Assembly (NCBI RefSeq): GCF_001202035.1
Contig: NZ_LGHT01000027.1
Location: 1 to 64,000 of the forward strand
Direction: 5' to 3'
DNA length: 64,000 nt
DNA from: Pseudorhodobacter wandonensis
GTDB taxonomy: Bacteria > Pseudomonadota > Alphaproteobacteria > Rhodobacterales > Rhodobacteraceae
The stretch's first letter is position 1; each line of letters starts with the position of its first letter. Made by a program: the position numbers and the translations under genes. The notes under the pieces were generated by a model. The model was not told where the DNA came from. It ran no database searches and worked only from the letters and a program-made list of their open reading frames with translations. Below are positions 1 through 9,550 of the stretch, in pieces.

Positions 1-786
1 CATGATCCCGCTGGAGATGCCATCGTCATCATGCTGCGCAGCCTGAAGATGCCAGGCATGGCGCAGGCTGTGCAGGATCTGCATGAGCAAGGATCGCCCG
101 CATTTGAAGCCGCCATGCCGATCCTGTCGCAACTGCTCAAGGCGGAGATGGCCGAGCGCGAGGTGCGCTCTATCGCCTATCACATGAAGGCGGCCCGCTT
201 TCCGGCTTACAAGGACCTTTCCGGCTGCGACTTTGCCGCCAGCGAGATCCGTGAAGCCTTAGTCAGACAACTCCATCGTTGTGAGTTCATGGACGCGGCC
301 GAGAATGTGGTGCTGATCGGAGGTCCGGGAACAGGGAAATCGCATGTTGCAACCGCCCTTGGCATTCAGGCCATCGAGCATCACCGTAAGCGCGTCCGCT
401 TCTTCTCGACGGTTGAACTGGTCAACGCACTGGAGCAGGAAAAGGCCCAAGGCAAGGCCGGGAAGATCGCTGAGGCGCTGGTCAAAACCGACTTGGTGAT
501 CCTGGATGAGCTGGGATATCTGCCGTTCAGCGCCTCCGGCGGCGCGTTGCTCTTCCATCTTCTGAGCAAGCTGTATGAACGCACCAGCGTCATCATCACC
601 ACCAACCTGAGCTTCAGTGAATGGGCCAGCGTCTTTGGCGATGCCAAAATGACCACAGCACTGCTCGATCGTCTCACACATCGCTGCCACATCCTCGAGA
701 CCGGCAATGACAGCTACCGCTTCAAGGCCAGCTCCGAAACAGCGAAGAAAAAGCGAAAGGAGGCAACAGCATTGACGCCATCATAA
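1..786 (+). CDS. istB: IS21-family helper ATPase IstB (5' end outside window)
   Basis: ATP-binding accessory protein of an IS21-type transposase, related to DnaC. The reading frame is open from base 1, so the natural start probably lies upstream; an internal ATG at 31 gives 251 aa. Walker [10 protein letters not shown] lies near residues 98-106 counted from that ATG and Walker [11 protein letters not shown] near 154, followed by the sensor-like stretch [11 protein letters not shown] and the LLDRLTHRC segment typical of IstB. The C-terminus is Lys-rich. The partner transposase istA would precede it and is not in the window. Terminal repeats of the element follow within 75 bases. Confidence 0.93.
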   Translation, partial: HDPAGDAIVIMLRSLKMPGMAQAVQDLHEQGSPAFEAAMPILSQLLKAEMAEREVRSIAYHMKAARFPAYKDLSGCDFAASEIREALVRQLHRCEFMDAAENVVLIGGPGTGKSHVATALGIQAIEHHRKRVRFFSTVELVNALEQEKAQGKAGKIAEALVKTDLVILDELGYLPFSASGGALLFHLLSKLYERTSVIITTNLSFSEWASVFGDAKMTTALLDRLTHRCHILETGNDSYRFKASSETAKKKRKEATALTPS

Positions 787-809
787 CCAGCAGATCATAA
801 CGGCTGGGT

Positions 810-859
810 GGGTCAGATCTCGATGAAAATGCCGGGTCAGTTCTCAATGACAATCAACA
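810..859 (+). repeat. Terminal repeats of the IS21 element
   Basis: Two copies of a roughly 25-bp motif, GGGTCAG(A/T)TCTC(G/A)ATGA(A/C)AAT, in direct orientation at 810-833 and 834-859. They are expected to be transposase binding sites at the element end. Confidence 0.75.
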
Positions 860-2218
860 GGTGGGGGCCTTATTTCGGTCGAAACCGCCGCAGAACAACC
901 CGTCCGTCTGCTCGAATCCGGCCCGGCAGGCGGCGCGATCTTTGCGGCCGATTATGCCCGCGCGCATGGCTTGGATCGGGTGTTGTCATTCGATATGGGC
1001 GGAACCACAGCCAAGATTTGCCTGATTGAGGATGGCACCCCGAAAACCGCCAACAGCTTTGAGGTTGCCCGCACCTATCGGTTCAAAAAGGGGTCAGGCA
1101 TGACGGTATCGACCCCCGTGGTCGAGATGGTCGAAATTGGCGCGGGCGGCGGGTCGCTCGCCACGATCGACAGTCTTGGCCGTGTTCAGGTTGGCCCGCG
1201 TTCGGCCGGGTCCGAGCCGGGCCCTGCATGCTATCAACGCGGTGGGGTGAACCCGACTGTGACCGATGCCAATCTGGCGCTGGGGCGGCTTGATCCTGAT
1301 AACTTTGCAGGCGGCGCCATCCCCCTGTCGGCTGCCGATGCCAATGCGGCGATTGCACGGGTGTTGGCTGGGCCATTGGGCGTAGTGACCGACGAAGCGG
1401 CCTTTGGCGTGACCGAAATGGTTGACGAAAACATGGCCAATGCGGCGCGCGTGCATACGGTCGAAAATGGCCGCGATATTGAACATTTCACCATGATCGC
1501 CTTTGGGGGCGGTGCGCCGCTGCATGCGTGCCGTCTGTGCGAAAAATTGGGAATTGCCGAGTTGCTTATCCCGCCCGGCGCCGGCGTTGGCTCGGCCATC
1601 GGGTTCTTGAAAGCGCCTTTCAGCTATGAGGCGACGCGCGGGTTGTTCCAGAAACTTGCCAGCTTTGACGCGGCTGCGGTGAATGCCGCATTGACCGATA
1701 TGGAGGCCGAGGCCCGTGCCTTTGTGCGGGCGGGGGCCAGCGATGCGCCCACAGTGGAAAAACTGACGGCTTTTATGCGCTATTCGGGCCAAGGCTGGGA
1801 AATCCCCGTCGCTTTGCCCTATCGGCTTTTTAAAGCTACCGATCTGAATGAAATCCAAGCGGCGTTTGAGACGGTTTACCGACAGCTTTTCGGGCGCACG
1901 ATTGATGGTCTTGCGATTGAAATCACCAATTGGTCGTTAATGGTGGCGACTGTTTTGCCCTCGGCAGTACCGGTCACGCGCCTTTACGAAGGCACCGAGG
2001 CTGTCAGCCCGCGCCCGCGCCACTTCTACGATGCCGCCGTGCGCCAGATGGTCAAAGCGCAAGAGGTTTCCCGCGCCGACATGACCGCAGGCAAGGTGGT
2101 TCAAGGCCCTGCCGTGATCGTCGAAGACGAAACCAGCACAATCGTAACCTCGGCCTATCAGGCCATCGGGCAAAGTGACGGCAGCCTGCTGTTGTGCCGT
2201 AAAGGAGCCGCAAAATGA
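860..2218 (+). pseudogene. hyuA: Hydantoinase/oxoprolinase subunit A, 5' truncated by IS
   Basis: The frame is coding from about 860 without a start: it reads GGLISVETAAEQPVRLLESG, a conserved interior stretch of HyuA/N-methylhydantoinase A. The next possible start (TTG at 971) lies within this conserved core. About 450 residues remain out of the roughly 690 usual for the family; the N-terminal ASKHA-like half domain is missing. Conserved parts still present include FDMGGTTAK, the EIGAGGGS segment and AFGGGAPLHA. HyuA works with HyuB in ATP-dependent opening of hydantoin or 5-oxoproline-type rings. It overlaps hyuB by 4 bases (ATGA). Because the insertion removed the start and the ATP-site half, I call it a pseudogene; the remaining frame itself is undamaged. 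Confidence 0.85.
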
Positions 2219-3873
2219 CCCGTCATAATGCCCCCACCGCCATTGATTTCCAGATTATGTGGAACCGCCTGATCGCAGTGGTCGAAGAACAGGCGACAAC
2301 GCTGATCCGCACAGCCTTTTCCACATCCGTGCGCGAGGCGGGCGATCTGTCGGCAGGTCTGTTTGACCGGCAGGGGCGGATGATGGCGCAAGCCGTTACC
2401 GGAACGCCGGGCCATGTAAACGCCATGGCAGAAAGTGTCACCCATTTTGTGCGCGAAATCGGGCTGCAAAACATCCATGAAGGCGATGTTTTCATTACCA
2501 ATGACCCTTGGCTTGGCACCGGGCATTTGCACGATATTACGATGGTTTCGCCCAGCTTTCGCGGCGGCGTGCATATCGGGTTTTTCGCCTGCACGGCACA
2601 TGTGGTCGATATTGGCGGTCGCGGCTTTGGCCCCGATGCGAATGAGGTTTATGAAGAAGGCCTGCTTATCCCGATCATGAAATTTGCGGCGGCGGGTGCG
2701 GTATCGCAAGATCTGGTTCGTATCGTGCGCGCCAACGTCCGCGCCCCTGATCAGGTGGTGGGCGATCTCTATTCCTTGGCGGCCTGCAATGAGGCAGGCG
2801 ACCGGCGCTTGCAGGCGATGATGGGCGAGTTTGGCATTGCCGATCTGGATGGCCTGTCGGATTTCATCATGCAGACCAGCCGCGCCGCCACGTTGGCCGC
2901 CATCGCTCAGGTGCCGGACGGTATGTTCTCGCATCAGATGCAGGTCGATGGCTATGACGCGCCGGTTCAGATGGTGGTAAGCCTGACAATCAAAGGCGAG
3001 ACACTAAAGGCCGATTTTGCAGGCACTTCGGGGATGAGCCGTTTTGGCGTGAATGTGCCAGAAGTCTATACCCGCGCCTATGCTTGCTATGGCCTCAAAT
3101 GTGCGATTGCACCCGAAGTGCCGAATAACACAGGCTCGCTTGAGCCGTTTGAAATTTCCGCACCCGAGGGCTGCATTCTGGCGGCCAAACGCCCCGCGCC
3201 GGTATCGGTGCGCCATGTTCTCGGCCATCTCGTTCCGGATGTGGTGCTGGGGGCTTTGCATCAGGCCATGCCCAACACGGTGCCAGCCGAAGGGGCGTCG
3301 GCGCTATGGAACATTCAGATCGCCGCGCGGGCGAGCGACCCTGCGTCCGGCCTGCCCAATGCCGAGGTGCTGATGTTCAACTCGGGCGGCACAGGCGCGC
3401 GGCCTGCGTTTGACGGGCTGTCGGCCACGGCATTCCCTTCCGGCGTATCAACCATGAGCGTCGAAGCGACCGAGCATGTCGGCCCGATTACCGTCTGGCG
3501 CAAGGATTTGCGTGCAGGGTCTGGCGGCGCCGGTACGCAGCGCGGGGGCTTGGGGCAGGTGATCGAGATAGAGCCGCGCGAGGGGTATGACTTTTACTTC
3601 AACGCAATGTTTGACCGTGTTCAAAACCCGGCCCGCGGTCGCGATGGTGGCAAACCGGGTGCGCTGGGCAAGGTCGAGCTGACCGATGGCACCGAATTGC
3701 GCAGCAAAGGCCGACAGTTGATCCGCCAAGGCCAGCGCTTGCGGCTCAGTCTGCCGGGCGGTGGTGGCTTTGGCCCACCTGCCGCGCGATCAAAGGCGCA
3801 AGTTGCCGAAGACCTTGCGGCAGGCTTTATCACGGATGAACAGGCAAAGTCGGACTATGGATTTGACACATAA
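2215..3873 (+). CDS. hyuB: Hydantoinase/oxoprolinase subunit B
   Basis: 552 aa, full length for the hydantoinase B family (N-methylhydantoinase / acetone carboxylase alpha / 5-oxoprolinase C-terminal half). Family stretches seen: TAFSTSVREAGDLSAGLFD near the N-terminus, FITNDPWLGTGHLHDITM, the GAGTQRGGLGQ region and a C-terminal LPGGGGFGPP. The start ATG overlaps the hyuA stop. Without an intact HyuA encoded beside it, the enzyme may be non-functional unless another A subunit exists. The substrate cannot be read from sequence; hydantoins, oxoproline or related cyclic amides are all possible. Confidence 0.9.
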   Translation: MTRHNAPTAIDFQIMWNRLIAVVEEQATTLIRTAFSTSVREAGDLSAGLFDRQGRMMAQAVTGTPGHVNAMAESVTHFVREIGLQNIHEGDVFITNDPWLGTGHLHDITMVSPSFRGGVHIGFFACTAHVVDIGGRGFGPDANEVYEEGLLIPIMKFAAAGAVSQDLVRIVRANVRAPDQVVGDLYSLAACNEAGDRRLQAMMGEFGIADLDGLSDFIMQTSRAATLAAIAQVPDGMFSHQMQVDGYDAPVQMVVSLTIKGETLKADFAGTSGMSRFGVNVPEVYTRAYACYGLKCAIAPEVPNNTGSLEPFEISAPEGCILAAKRPAPVSVRHVLGHLVPDVVLGALHQAMPNTVPAEGASALWNIQIAARASDPASGLPNAEVLMFNSGGTGARPAFDGLSATAFPSGVSTMSVEATEHVGPITVWRKDLRAGSGGAGTQRGGLGQVIEIEPREGYDFYFNAMFDRVQNPARGRDGGKPGALGKVELTDGTELRSKGRQLIRQGQRLRLSLPGGGGFGPPAARSKAQVAEDLAAGFITDEQAKSDYGFDT

Positions 3874-3883
3874 GGATAATAAC

Positions 3884-4636
3884 ATGACCGCTCAACCTAT
3901 TGCCCTCGTCACCGGTGCTGCGCAAGGTATCGGATACGCCTGCGCTAAGGCCTTGGCCGAAGATGGCGCCTTGGTGATCCTTGCCGATATCAACGCGGCA
4001 GGCGTTGCCGCTGCTGCGACCAAACTGGGGCGCGGTGCTGTCGGCATGGCCTGCGACATGGGCGACCCTGCCCAGATTCTGGCCCTTTTTGACCGGATAG
4101 AGGACGAGCATGGCGCCGTTGAAATTCTGGTCAACAACGCGGGCATCGCCAAGCCGGGGCCGTTTTTGGAAACCTCATTAGAGGATTTCCAAAAGGTGAT
4201 CCAAGTGAACCTGACAGGCACGTTTCTGGCAATACAACGCGCGGCAAAAACCATGGTCGCCAAACAGATCGAGGGCGCAATCGTCAATATGTCTTCGGTC
4301 AATGCCGTTGTGGCGATCCCGTCGATTGCCGCCTATTGCGCGTCAAAAGGGGGCGTGATGCAGCTGACCAAAGCCGCCTCATTGGCGCTTGCCCCGCATA
4401 ACATCCGCGTCAATGCCGTTGGCCCGGGGTCAATAGATACCGAGATGATGGCCGGCGTGAATGCCAACCCCGAAGCCATGAAAATGGTTATGTCGCGCAC
4501 GCCTTTGAAACGGATTGGCGAGCCGCGCGACATTGGCGATGCGGTGGCCTTTCTGGCCAGCAAACGCGCGAAATATATCACCGGCGAAACCATCTATGTC
4601 GATGGCGGTCGTCTTGGCATGAACTACACCTGCTGA
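3884..4636 (+). CDS. SDR-family NAD(P)-dependent oxidoreductase
   Basis: 250 aa classical short-chain dehydrogenase. Cofactor motif TGAAQGIG at the N-terminus, NNAG after the fourth strand, catalytic Ser in NMSSVNA and YCASK providing Tyr and Lys. The C-terminal GETIYVDGG is typical. Start ATG at 3884 is chosen because AAGGATAATAAC precedes it; longer frames run into hyuB. The 10-base gap after hyuB and 8-base gap before the CoA ligase place it in the same operon, where it would oxidise a hydroxy or reduce a keto intermediate. The substrate is not assignable. Confidence 0.92.
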   Translation: MTAQPIALVTGAAQGIGYACAKALAEDGALVILADINAAGVAAAATKLGRGAVGMACDMGDPAQILALFDRIEDEHGAVEILVNNAGIAKPGPFLETSLEDFQKVIQVNLTGTFLAIQRAAKTMVAKQIEGAIVNMSSVNAVVAIPSIAAYCASKGGVMQLTKAASLALAPHNIRVNAVGPGSIDTEMMAGVNANPEAMKMVMSRTPLKRIGEPRDIGDAVAFLASKRAKYITGETIYVDGGRLGMNYTC

Positions 4637-4644
4637 GGTTTGAC

Positions 4645-6561
4645 ATGACATCACGCTACAATGAGGTCTATGCCGCGTGGCAGGCCGATCCGGTTGCTTT
4701 CTGGGCAGAAGCCGCAAAAGAGATAGATTGGATAAAACCCGCCGATCAGGTCTTTAATCCTGACAGCGGGGCCTACGGCCGTTGGTTTGACGGCGCCTTG
4801 TGCAACACCTGTTGGAATGCTGTTGATCGGCACGTTGCCGCAGGACGGGGCGAAACCCAAGCCCTGATCTATGACAGCCCGGTCACCAATACTGTGACGC
4901 GTTACAGTTTTGCCGAACTGCAGGCCGAGGTCGTCGCGCTTGCCGCGGTAATGCGCGGGCTGGGTGTGGCACGCGACGACCGTGTGGTGATCTACATGCC
5001 GATGGTGCCGCAGGCGGTATTTGCGATGCTGGCCTGTGCGCGCCTTGGCGCAGTGCATTCCGTGGTTTTCGGCGGTTTTGCGGCACAAGAGCTGGCAACA
5101 CGGATTGACGACGCCACGCCAAAACTTGTGATCTCCGCCTCATGCGGCATCGAGACAGCACGGGTCATCGCCTATAAACCATTGCTCGACGAAGCGATTG
5201 CACTCTCGGCCCATACGCCTGCGCATTGTCTGATATTGCAGCGTGACACTTTGGCCTGCGATCTGGCAGCCCCGCGTGATGTCGATTATGCGGCGGCCGT
5301 CGCTGTCGAGAAGGCCGCAGCCACACAGGTACGATGCGTTCCAGTCGCGGCAACGGATCCGCTTTACATCCTGTATACATCTGGAACCACCGGCCAGCCC
5401 AAGGGCGTCGTGCGCGACAATGGCGGCCATATGGTCGCGTTGAAATGGTCGATGGCGCATCACTACGGCGTCAAACCCGGTCAGGTGTTCTGGGCGGCGT
5501 CAGATGTGGGCTGGGTCGTGGGCCACAGCTATATTTGCTATGGTCCGTTGCTGCACGGCTGCGCAACGGTGCTTTACGAAGGCAAACCCGTCGGCACGCC
5601 CGATGCGGGGGCGTTTTGGCGGGTTATTCAAGATCACAAGGTTACCGCCTTGTTCACAGCCCCAACCGCATTTCGGGCGATCAAGAAAGAAGACCCGACG
5701 GGCGCCCGAATTGCCGATTATGACCTGTCACATTTCCGCACATTGTTTTTGGCGGGGGAACGATCCGATTCCGCAACCGTAGAATGGGCGCAAGCCAAGC
5801 TGCAGCGCCCTGTGATTGACCATTGGTGGCAAACCGAAACCGGCTGGCCAATGTCGGGCAATCCTGTCGGTTTGGGTGCTTTCGCGGTCAAACTCGGCTC
5901 TCCGGGCAAGGCAATGCCGGGCTATGACATCCGGGTTCTGGATGATGCCGGCCAACCTGTACCGGTGGGAACCTTGGGCAATATCGTGTGCAAACTGCCG
6001 CTGCCACCCTCCAGCTTTCCCACGCTCTGGAATGCGCATGCACGGTTCAAGACCTCTTATCTCGATGAATTTCCGGGCTATTACGCCACATCGGATTCCG
6101 GCATCATTGATGATGACGGCTATGTTTTCATCCTGTCGCGGACTGATGACATCATCAACGTAGCGGGGCACCGGCTATCTACCGGTGCGATGGAAGAGGT
6201 TATTGGCGGCCATCCAGACATTGCGGAATGCGCGGTGATCGGTGTGGCGGATGCCGTCAAAGGGCAAATGCCCTTGGGTCTGTATGTGCAAAACAATGGA
6301 TCGAACCGCGAGGCAAGCGCGTTGGAGGCCGAACTGGTCAAACTCATGCGCGCAAAGATCGGTGCGGTGGCAGCCTTCAAAACCGCAGTCTGTGTGGCCC
6401 GCCTGCCAAAAACACGGTCAGGCAAAGTGCTGCGCGCAACGATCCAGAAAATCGCCGAAGCACAGGATTTCAAGATGCCTGCCGCCATCGACGACCCTTT
6501 GATCCTGGATGAAATCCGGGCCGCCCTGACCGCGCGCAACCTGATTGCCGCCCCGCAATGA
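4645..6561 (+). CDS. prpE: Propionyl-CoA synthetase-like acyl-CoA ligase
   Basis: 638 aa AMP-forming acyl-CoA synthetase. The N-terminus ([19 protein letters not shown], then [16 protein letters not shown]) is the ACS N-terminal domain of PrpE/ACSS3 enzymes. AMP-binding motif [12 protein letters not shown] starts near residue 244 and is followed by RDNGGH, characteristic of propionyl-CoA synthetases. WWQTETGWP forms the second core motif, and the C-terminal [10 protein letters not shown] holds the catalytic Lys at 594, which acetyltransferases commonly modify. It sits at the end of the hyu operon, where it would activate a short acyl product. Acetate or other short acids remain possible substrates. 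Confidence 0.9.
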   Translation: MTSRYNEVYAAWQADPVAFWAEAAKEIDWIKPADQVFNPDSGAYGRWFDGALCNTCWNAVDRHVAAGRGETQALIYDSPVTNTVTRYSFAELQAEVVALAAVMRGLGVARDDRVVIYMPMVPQAVFAMLACARLGAVHSVVFGGFAAQELATRIDDATPKLVISASCGIETARVIAYKPLLDEAIALSAHTPAHCLILQRDTLACDLAAPRDVDYAAAVAVEKAAATQVRCVPVAATDPLYILYTSGTTGQPKGVVRDNGGHMVALKWSMAHHYGVKPGQVFWAASDVGWVVGHSYICYGPLLHGCATVLYEGKPVGTPDAGAFWRVIQDHKVTALFTAPTAFRAIKKEDPTGARIADYDLSHFRTLFLAGERSDSATVEWAQAKLQRPVIDHWWQTETGWPMSGNPVGLGAFAVKLGSPGKAMPGYDIRVLDDAGQPVPVGTLGNIVCKLPLPPSSFPTLWNAHARFKTSYLDEFPGYYATSDSGIIDDDGYVFILSRTDDIINVAGHRLSTGAMEEVIGGHPDIAECAVIGVADAVKGQMPLGLYVQNNGSNREASALEAELVKLMRAKIGAVAAFKTAVCVARLPKTRSGKVLRATIQKIAEAQDFKMPAAIDDPLILDEIRAALTARNLIAAPQ

Positions 6562-6586
6562 CCGTTTGCAACAGAAAGAGTTCATC

Positions 6587-7324
6587 ATGACCCCAGCCGT
6601 AGAAATGCGCGATGTTCAAAAATACTACGGCACGTTCCACGCGCTTGTTGGTATCAATCTGGCTGTCTCCAAAGGTGAAAAGGTGGTCATCTGCGGGCCG
6701 TCCGGCTCTGGCAAATCGACGTTGATCCGCACCATCAACCAGCTTGAGGAACACCAAGCCGGTGACATCTTGATCAACGGCCAGCCCATTAGCGCCGATG
6801 CACCAAACATCGAGGCCATGCGCCGCGAGATCGGTATGTGCTTTCAGCATTTCAACCTGTTCCCACATCTGACCATTCTGGAAAACTGCACGCTCGCCCC
6901 GATGCTGGCGCGAAAAACGCCGCAGGCCGAAGCCGAAAAAACTGCGATGGCCTTTCTTGAGAAAGTTCAGATTGCCAATCAGGCCAAAAAATATCCCGGG
7001 CAGCTTTCGGGCGGGCAGCAGCAACGCGTCGCCATCGCCCGTGCCCTGTGCATGAAGCCGCAGGTCTTGCTGTTTGATGAGCCGACTTCGGCGCTGGATC
7101 CCGAAATGATTGGCGAAGTGTTGGATGTTATGACAACACTGGCCCAAGAAGGCATGACGATGATTTGCGTCACACATGAAATGGGGTTTGCCCGACGCGT
7201 GGCTGATCGGGTTATCTTTATGGATGCCGGGCTGATTGTTGAAGAAAACAACCCTGAGGCCTTTTTTACCGCCCCGCAAAACCCGCGAACCAAGGCCTTT
7301 CTGGATCAGGTGCTAAGCCACTAG
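6587..7324 (+). CDS. Polar amino-acid type ABC transporter ATPase (GlnQ/HisP-like)
   Basis: 245 aa. Walker [11 protein letters not shown]-loop [11 protein letters not shown], signature LSGGQQQR, Walker [15 protein letters not shown] and switch His in VTHEMGFA: a complete cassette of the PAAT family. Start ATG 6587 follows AGAAAGAG. It lies 25 bases after the CoA ligase, so it is the last gene of the interrupted hyu operon. No permease or binding protein is seen in the window; these probably lay upstream of the IS insertion, which would make this an orphan ATPase here. Confidence 0.9.
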   Translation: MTPAVEMRDVQKYYGTFHALVGINLAVSKGEKVVICGPSGSGKSTLIRTINQLEEHQAGDILINGQPISADAPNIEAMRREIGMCFQHFNLFPHLTILENCTLAPMLARKTPQAEAEKTAMAFLEKVQIANQAKKYPGQLSGGQQQRVAIARALCMKPQVLLFDEPTSALDPEMIGEVLDVMTTLAQEGMTMICVTHEMGFARRVADRVIFMDAGLIVEENNPEAFFTAPQNPRTKAFLDQVLSH

Positions 7325-7352
7325 CGGCATGTGGCATAGCGATCTCTTTCGT

Positions 7353-7382
7353 GCCGCGGCCCGTTGGATGCCGCGGCTTAAT
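7353..7382 (+). terminator. Possible hairpin after the ABC ATPase gene
   Basis: Two copies of the self-complementary octamer GCCGCGGC (7353-7360, 7370-7377) with 9 bases between can fold into a GC-rich hairpin 29 bases after the stop. It is followed by TTAATT only, so termination is uncertain. Confidence 0.35.
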
Positions 7383-7558
7383 TGGCAGCGTCCGCACACC
7401 GGACCCCTTTGGAGGCAGCCGCAAGCTTTGCCAATAAAGTGACGCAATATTGGTCTTTATGCGTATATTATAGGCAGTTTTGGGCTTTATCAGGCTTTGT
7501 CGGTGCAATCGTGCAGGCATTCTTGTCAGGATGTGCCCTCAAATATACCGATTGAAAA

Positions 7559-8143
7559 ATGCCAAACCCGTTGCGAATTCTTGTCCTCGAACCCGATCCC
7601 AACCGCGCCACAGCCATCAAGGATGCGCTGACAGCCGGGGGTTGGTCTGATGTCACGGTTCTGCCCGAAATGGTCGGCCTTGCGCGCCGCCTTACCGAAA
7701 TCAATCCCGATATCGTCTTGATAGACCTGACGAACCCCAGCCGGGATGTGCTGGAACAGGTCAGCGCCGCGTCTGATGCAAAAGGCAGGCCAGTTGCGAT
7801 GTTTGTAGACCAATCCGATGATAACATGACCAGCGCCGCAGTGGCCGCAGGCCTAAGCGCCTATGTCGTCGGTGATCTGGTACCCGAACGTATCAAGCCG
7901 GTTCTGCAAACCGCCATTGCGCGTTTTCAGATGATGAGCCAGATGCGGCTTGAACTGGAAGTCGCCAAGAAAGCCTTGGCTGATCGCAAGATTATTGACC
8001 GTGCCAAAGGTCTGCTGATGCGCGCCAAAGGCATTTCCGAAGATCAGGCCTATGCCTTGCTGCGCAGCACCGCCATGGACCAAAAGCGCAAGGTCATTGA
8101 TGTGGCCGAGGCCTTGATAACAGCGACGGATTTGTTGAGATGA
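7559..8143 (+). CDS. nasT: Nitrate-responsive antiterminator NasT (ANTAR domain)
   Basis: 194 aa: N-terminal receiver-like domain (ILVLEPDPNRA, IVLIDLTNPSRD with the usual phospho-acceptor region) and a C-terminal ANTAR RNA-binding domain (about 125-190, with KALADRKIIDRAKGLLM and the following GISEDQAYALLR). NasT binds paired hexaloop hairpins in nas leaders and prevents termination. It is kept inactive by NasS when nitrate/nitrite is absent. The stop overlaps nasS by 4 bases, the order nasT-nasS known from Paracoccus. The 234 bases upstream hold a possible terminator of the preceding operon and presumably the promoter; I could not define one. Confidence 0.93.
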   Translation: MPNPLRILVLEPDPNRATAIKDALTAGGWSDVTVLPEMVGLARRLTEINPDIVLIDLTNPSRDVLEQVSAASDAKGRPVAMFVDQSDDNMTSAAVAAGLSAYVVGDLVPERIKPVLQTAIARFQMMSQMRLELEVAKKALADRKIIDRAKGLLMRAKGISEDQAYALLRSTAMDQKRKVIDVAEALITATDLLR

Positions 8144-9303
8144 ACTGTCGTTTGCTGAATTGCGGATATGTGTCGCTGGTCGATTGTGCGCCCTTGGTCA
8201 TCGCCAAGACGCTGGGTTTCGCCGAGGAGGAGGGGATTGCGCTGAACCTGTTGCGCCAGCCTTCCTGGGCCGCACTGCGCGATCTTTTGGCGATGGGCCA
8301 TCTGGATGCCGCACATATGTTGGCGCCAATGCCTGTTGCAATGTCATTGGGGCTAAGTGGCCAGCACGTGCAAACCGATGCCTTGATGGTGCTTTCCATA
8401 AACGGCACCGTCATCGGCACCTCTGCAGCACTGGCTGACAAAATGCGCGGGGCAGGGTGGAAAGGCGGCTTTCAGGATCCAATAGGCACGCGTGCCGCGC
8501 TGATTTCGGTCAGTGACAAGCCTGTGCGCGTGGGCGTGCCGTTTCCCTATTCCATGCACCGTTTGCTGTTTTCCTATTGGATGGGCGATGCGGCCGCACG
8601 GTTCAAGCTGGTCACAATGCCGCCGCATCTGATGGCCGATGCCGTCGCTGCGGGTGATCTGGATGTGTTTTGCGTTGGCGAGCCTTGGGGGTCGGTTGCC
8701 GTGAACAGTGGCACGGCCGAACTGATCTTGCCCGGCGCAGCGATCTGGCAGTTTGCACCTGAAAAGGTGCTAGGCGTGCGCCGCAGCTGGGCAAGCGAGC
8801 ACCCCGAGACAACCGGCGCGCTTATGCGGGCGATTTATCGGGCGGCCTATTGGCTGGATCGTCCGGAAAACCACGGTCTGGCAGCCGAAATCCTGTCCCG
8901 CTCAGACCATCTTGATTTGCCCGACGACGCCATAGACCGGGCGCTGACCGGTGAAATACTGCCCGTGCTGGGCGCCGCGCCTGTCAAAGTGCCCAATTTT
9001 TTGCGCTTCAATATCGGGGCTGCAAATTTCCCGTGGCGCAGCCAGGCGGGCTGGATCGGCGCGCAGATTGCAGCTTTGCACGGCCTCTCCCCGTCAGAAA
9101 TCGCGCGTTCGGCGGCCACATGCTTTCGCCCCGACCTTTTTCGCGCCCATATTGCCCCGCTTGGCGTCGATCTTCCAATGACATCGTCAAAACCCGAGGG
9201 GTCTATGACAGATCACGGCGCAATCGCTTCGCAACGCGGGCAATTGATTCTTGGGCCAGATGCTTTTTTTGATGGCAAAATCTGTGAATTACCCCCCGCC
9301 TGA
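8140..9303 (+). CDS. nasS: Nitrate/nitrite sensor NasS (NrtA-like, cytoplasmic)
   Basis: 387 aa NrtA/CmpA-fold protein that begins directly with the mature fold (NCGYVSLVDCAPLVIAKTLG) and lacks a signal peptide, the hallmark that separates NasS from the transported nitrate-binding protein encoded next (NrtA). Shared blocks are GHLDAAHMLAPMPVA, PYSMHRLLFSYWM and FCVGEPWGSVAV. It holds NasT in an inactive complex until nitrate or nitrite binds. Translation is coupled to nasT by an ATGA overlap. A C-terminal tail of about 35 residues (SSKPEGSMTDHG onward) goes beyond the fold. Confidence 0.9.
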   Translation: MNCRLLNCGYVSLVDCAPLVIAKTLGFAEEEGIALNLLRQPSWAALRDLLAMGHLDAAHMLAPMPVAMSLGLSGQHVQTDALMVLSINGTVIGTSAALADKMRGAGWKGGFQDPIGTRAALISVSDKPVRVGVPFPYSMHRLLFSYWMGDAAARFKLVTMPPHLMADAVAAGDLDVFCVGEPWGSVAVNSGTAELILPGAAIWQFAPEKVLGVRRSWASEHPETTGALMRAIYRAAYWLDRPENHGLAAEILSRSDHLDLPDDAIDRALTGEILPVLGAAPVKVPNFLRFNIGAANFPWRSQAGWIGAQIAALHGLSPSEIARSAATCFRPDLFRAHIAPLGVDLPMTSSKPEGSMTDHGAIASQRGQLILGPDAFFDGKICELPPA

Positions 9304-9321
9304 TGCACATTTTTTGCGCAC

Positions 9322-9420
9322 TTTCTGCATTGCAGCATAAATCCGGCACCTAGGGCGCGTTTTATTTGCGCTGCAGCAAGCAAGCCCGCATCTTAGGGTT
9401 AAGGAAGCACAGTGGCTTCC
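9322..9420 (+). promoter_or_regulatory. Candidate NasT (ANTAR) two-hairpin leader element
   Basis: P2 candidate: perfect stem GGAAGC/GCTTCC (9403-9408, 9415-9420) closing the six-base loop ACAGTG, with A at loop position 1 and G at position 4, exactly the ANTAR recognition rule. P1 candidate: TTT-C-TGC / GCA-T-AAA (9322-9328, 9335-9341) closing ATTGCA, again A1 and G4, though with a 1x1 mismatch and a long linker of about 60 bases to P2. A terminator follows at 9460. P2 is convincing; P1 is weaker. Confidence 0.65.
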
Positions 9421-9459
9421 AAAGGCTTTCAACGAAGACAGCCGATAAGACAAGCAGCG

Positions 9460-9520
9460 CCGCTTGATAGACCTGATGTGCCCTCCTCCTCCCGCGCATT
9501 GGATCATCAAGCGGTTTTTT
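9460..9520 (+). terminator. Leader attenuator upstream of nrtA
   Basis: CCGCTTGAT (9460-9468) pairs perfectly with ATCAAGCGG (9506-9514), followed immediately by six T (9515-9520). Inside it GATGTGC (9475-9481) pairs with GCGCATT (9494-9500) with wobbles. The terminator lies between nasS and the nrtA start (9551), so it should stop transcription before the transporter unless NasT acts. The apical loop reads CCTCCTCCTCCC, resembling an anti-Shine-Dalgarno sequence. Confidence 0.8.
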
Positions 9521-9550
9521 CATTTTCGCGACCTCACAAGGGACAGATCT

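Larger units (their letters stand above)
1..859 (+). mobile_element. IS21-family insertion sequence, right part
   Basis: istB is followed by two tandem imperfect repeats beginning GGGTCAG-TCTC-ATGA (810-833 and 834-859), the usual multiple terminal repeats of IS21 elements. The last bases are CA, as expected for an IS21 end, at 858-859. From about base 860 the sequence becomes in-frame hydantoinase A coding sequence without a start codon, so the element interrupts that gene. The left end, istA and the target duplication are outside the window, so the exact boundary is inferred. Confidence 0.85.

Noticed and set aside
9303-9319. Sigma-54-like promoter (ATGCACATTTTTTGC) before nrtA
   Set aside because: The -24 GG is not kept, and a start about 12 bases downstream would remove half of the candidate P1 hairpin; a promoter upstream of nasT is enough.
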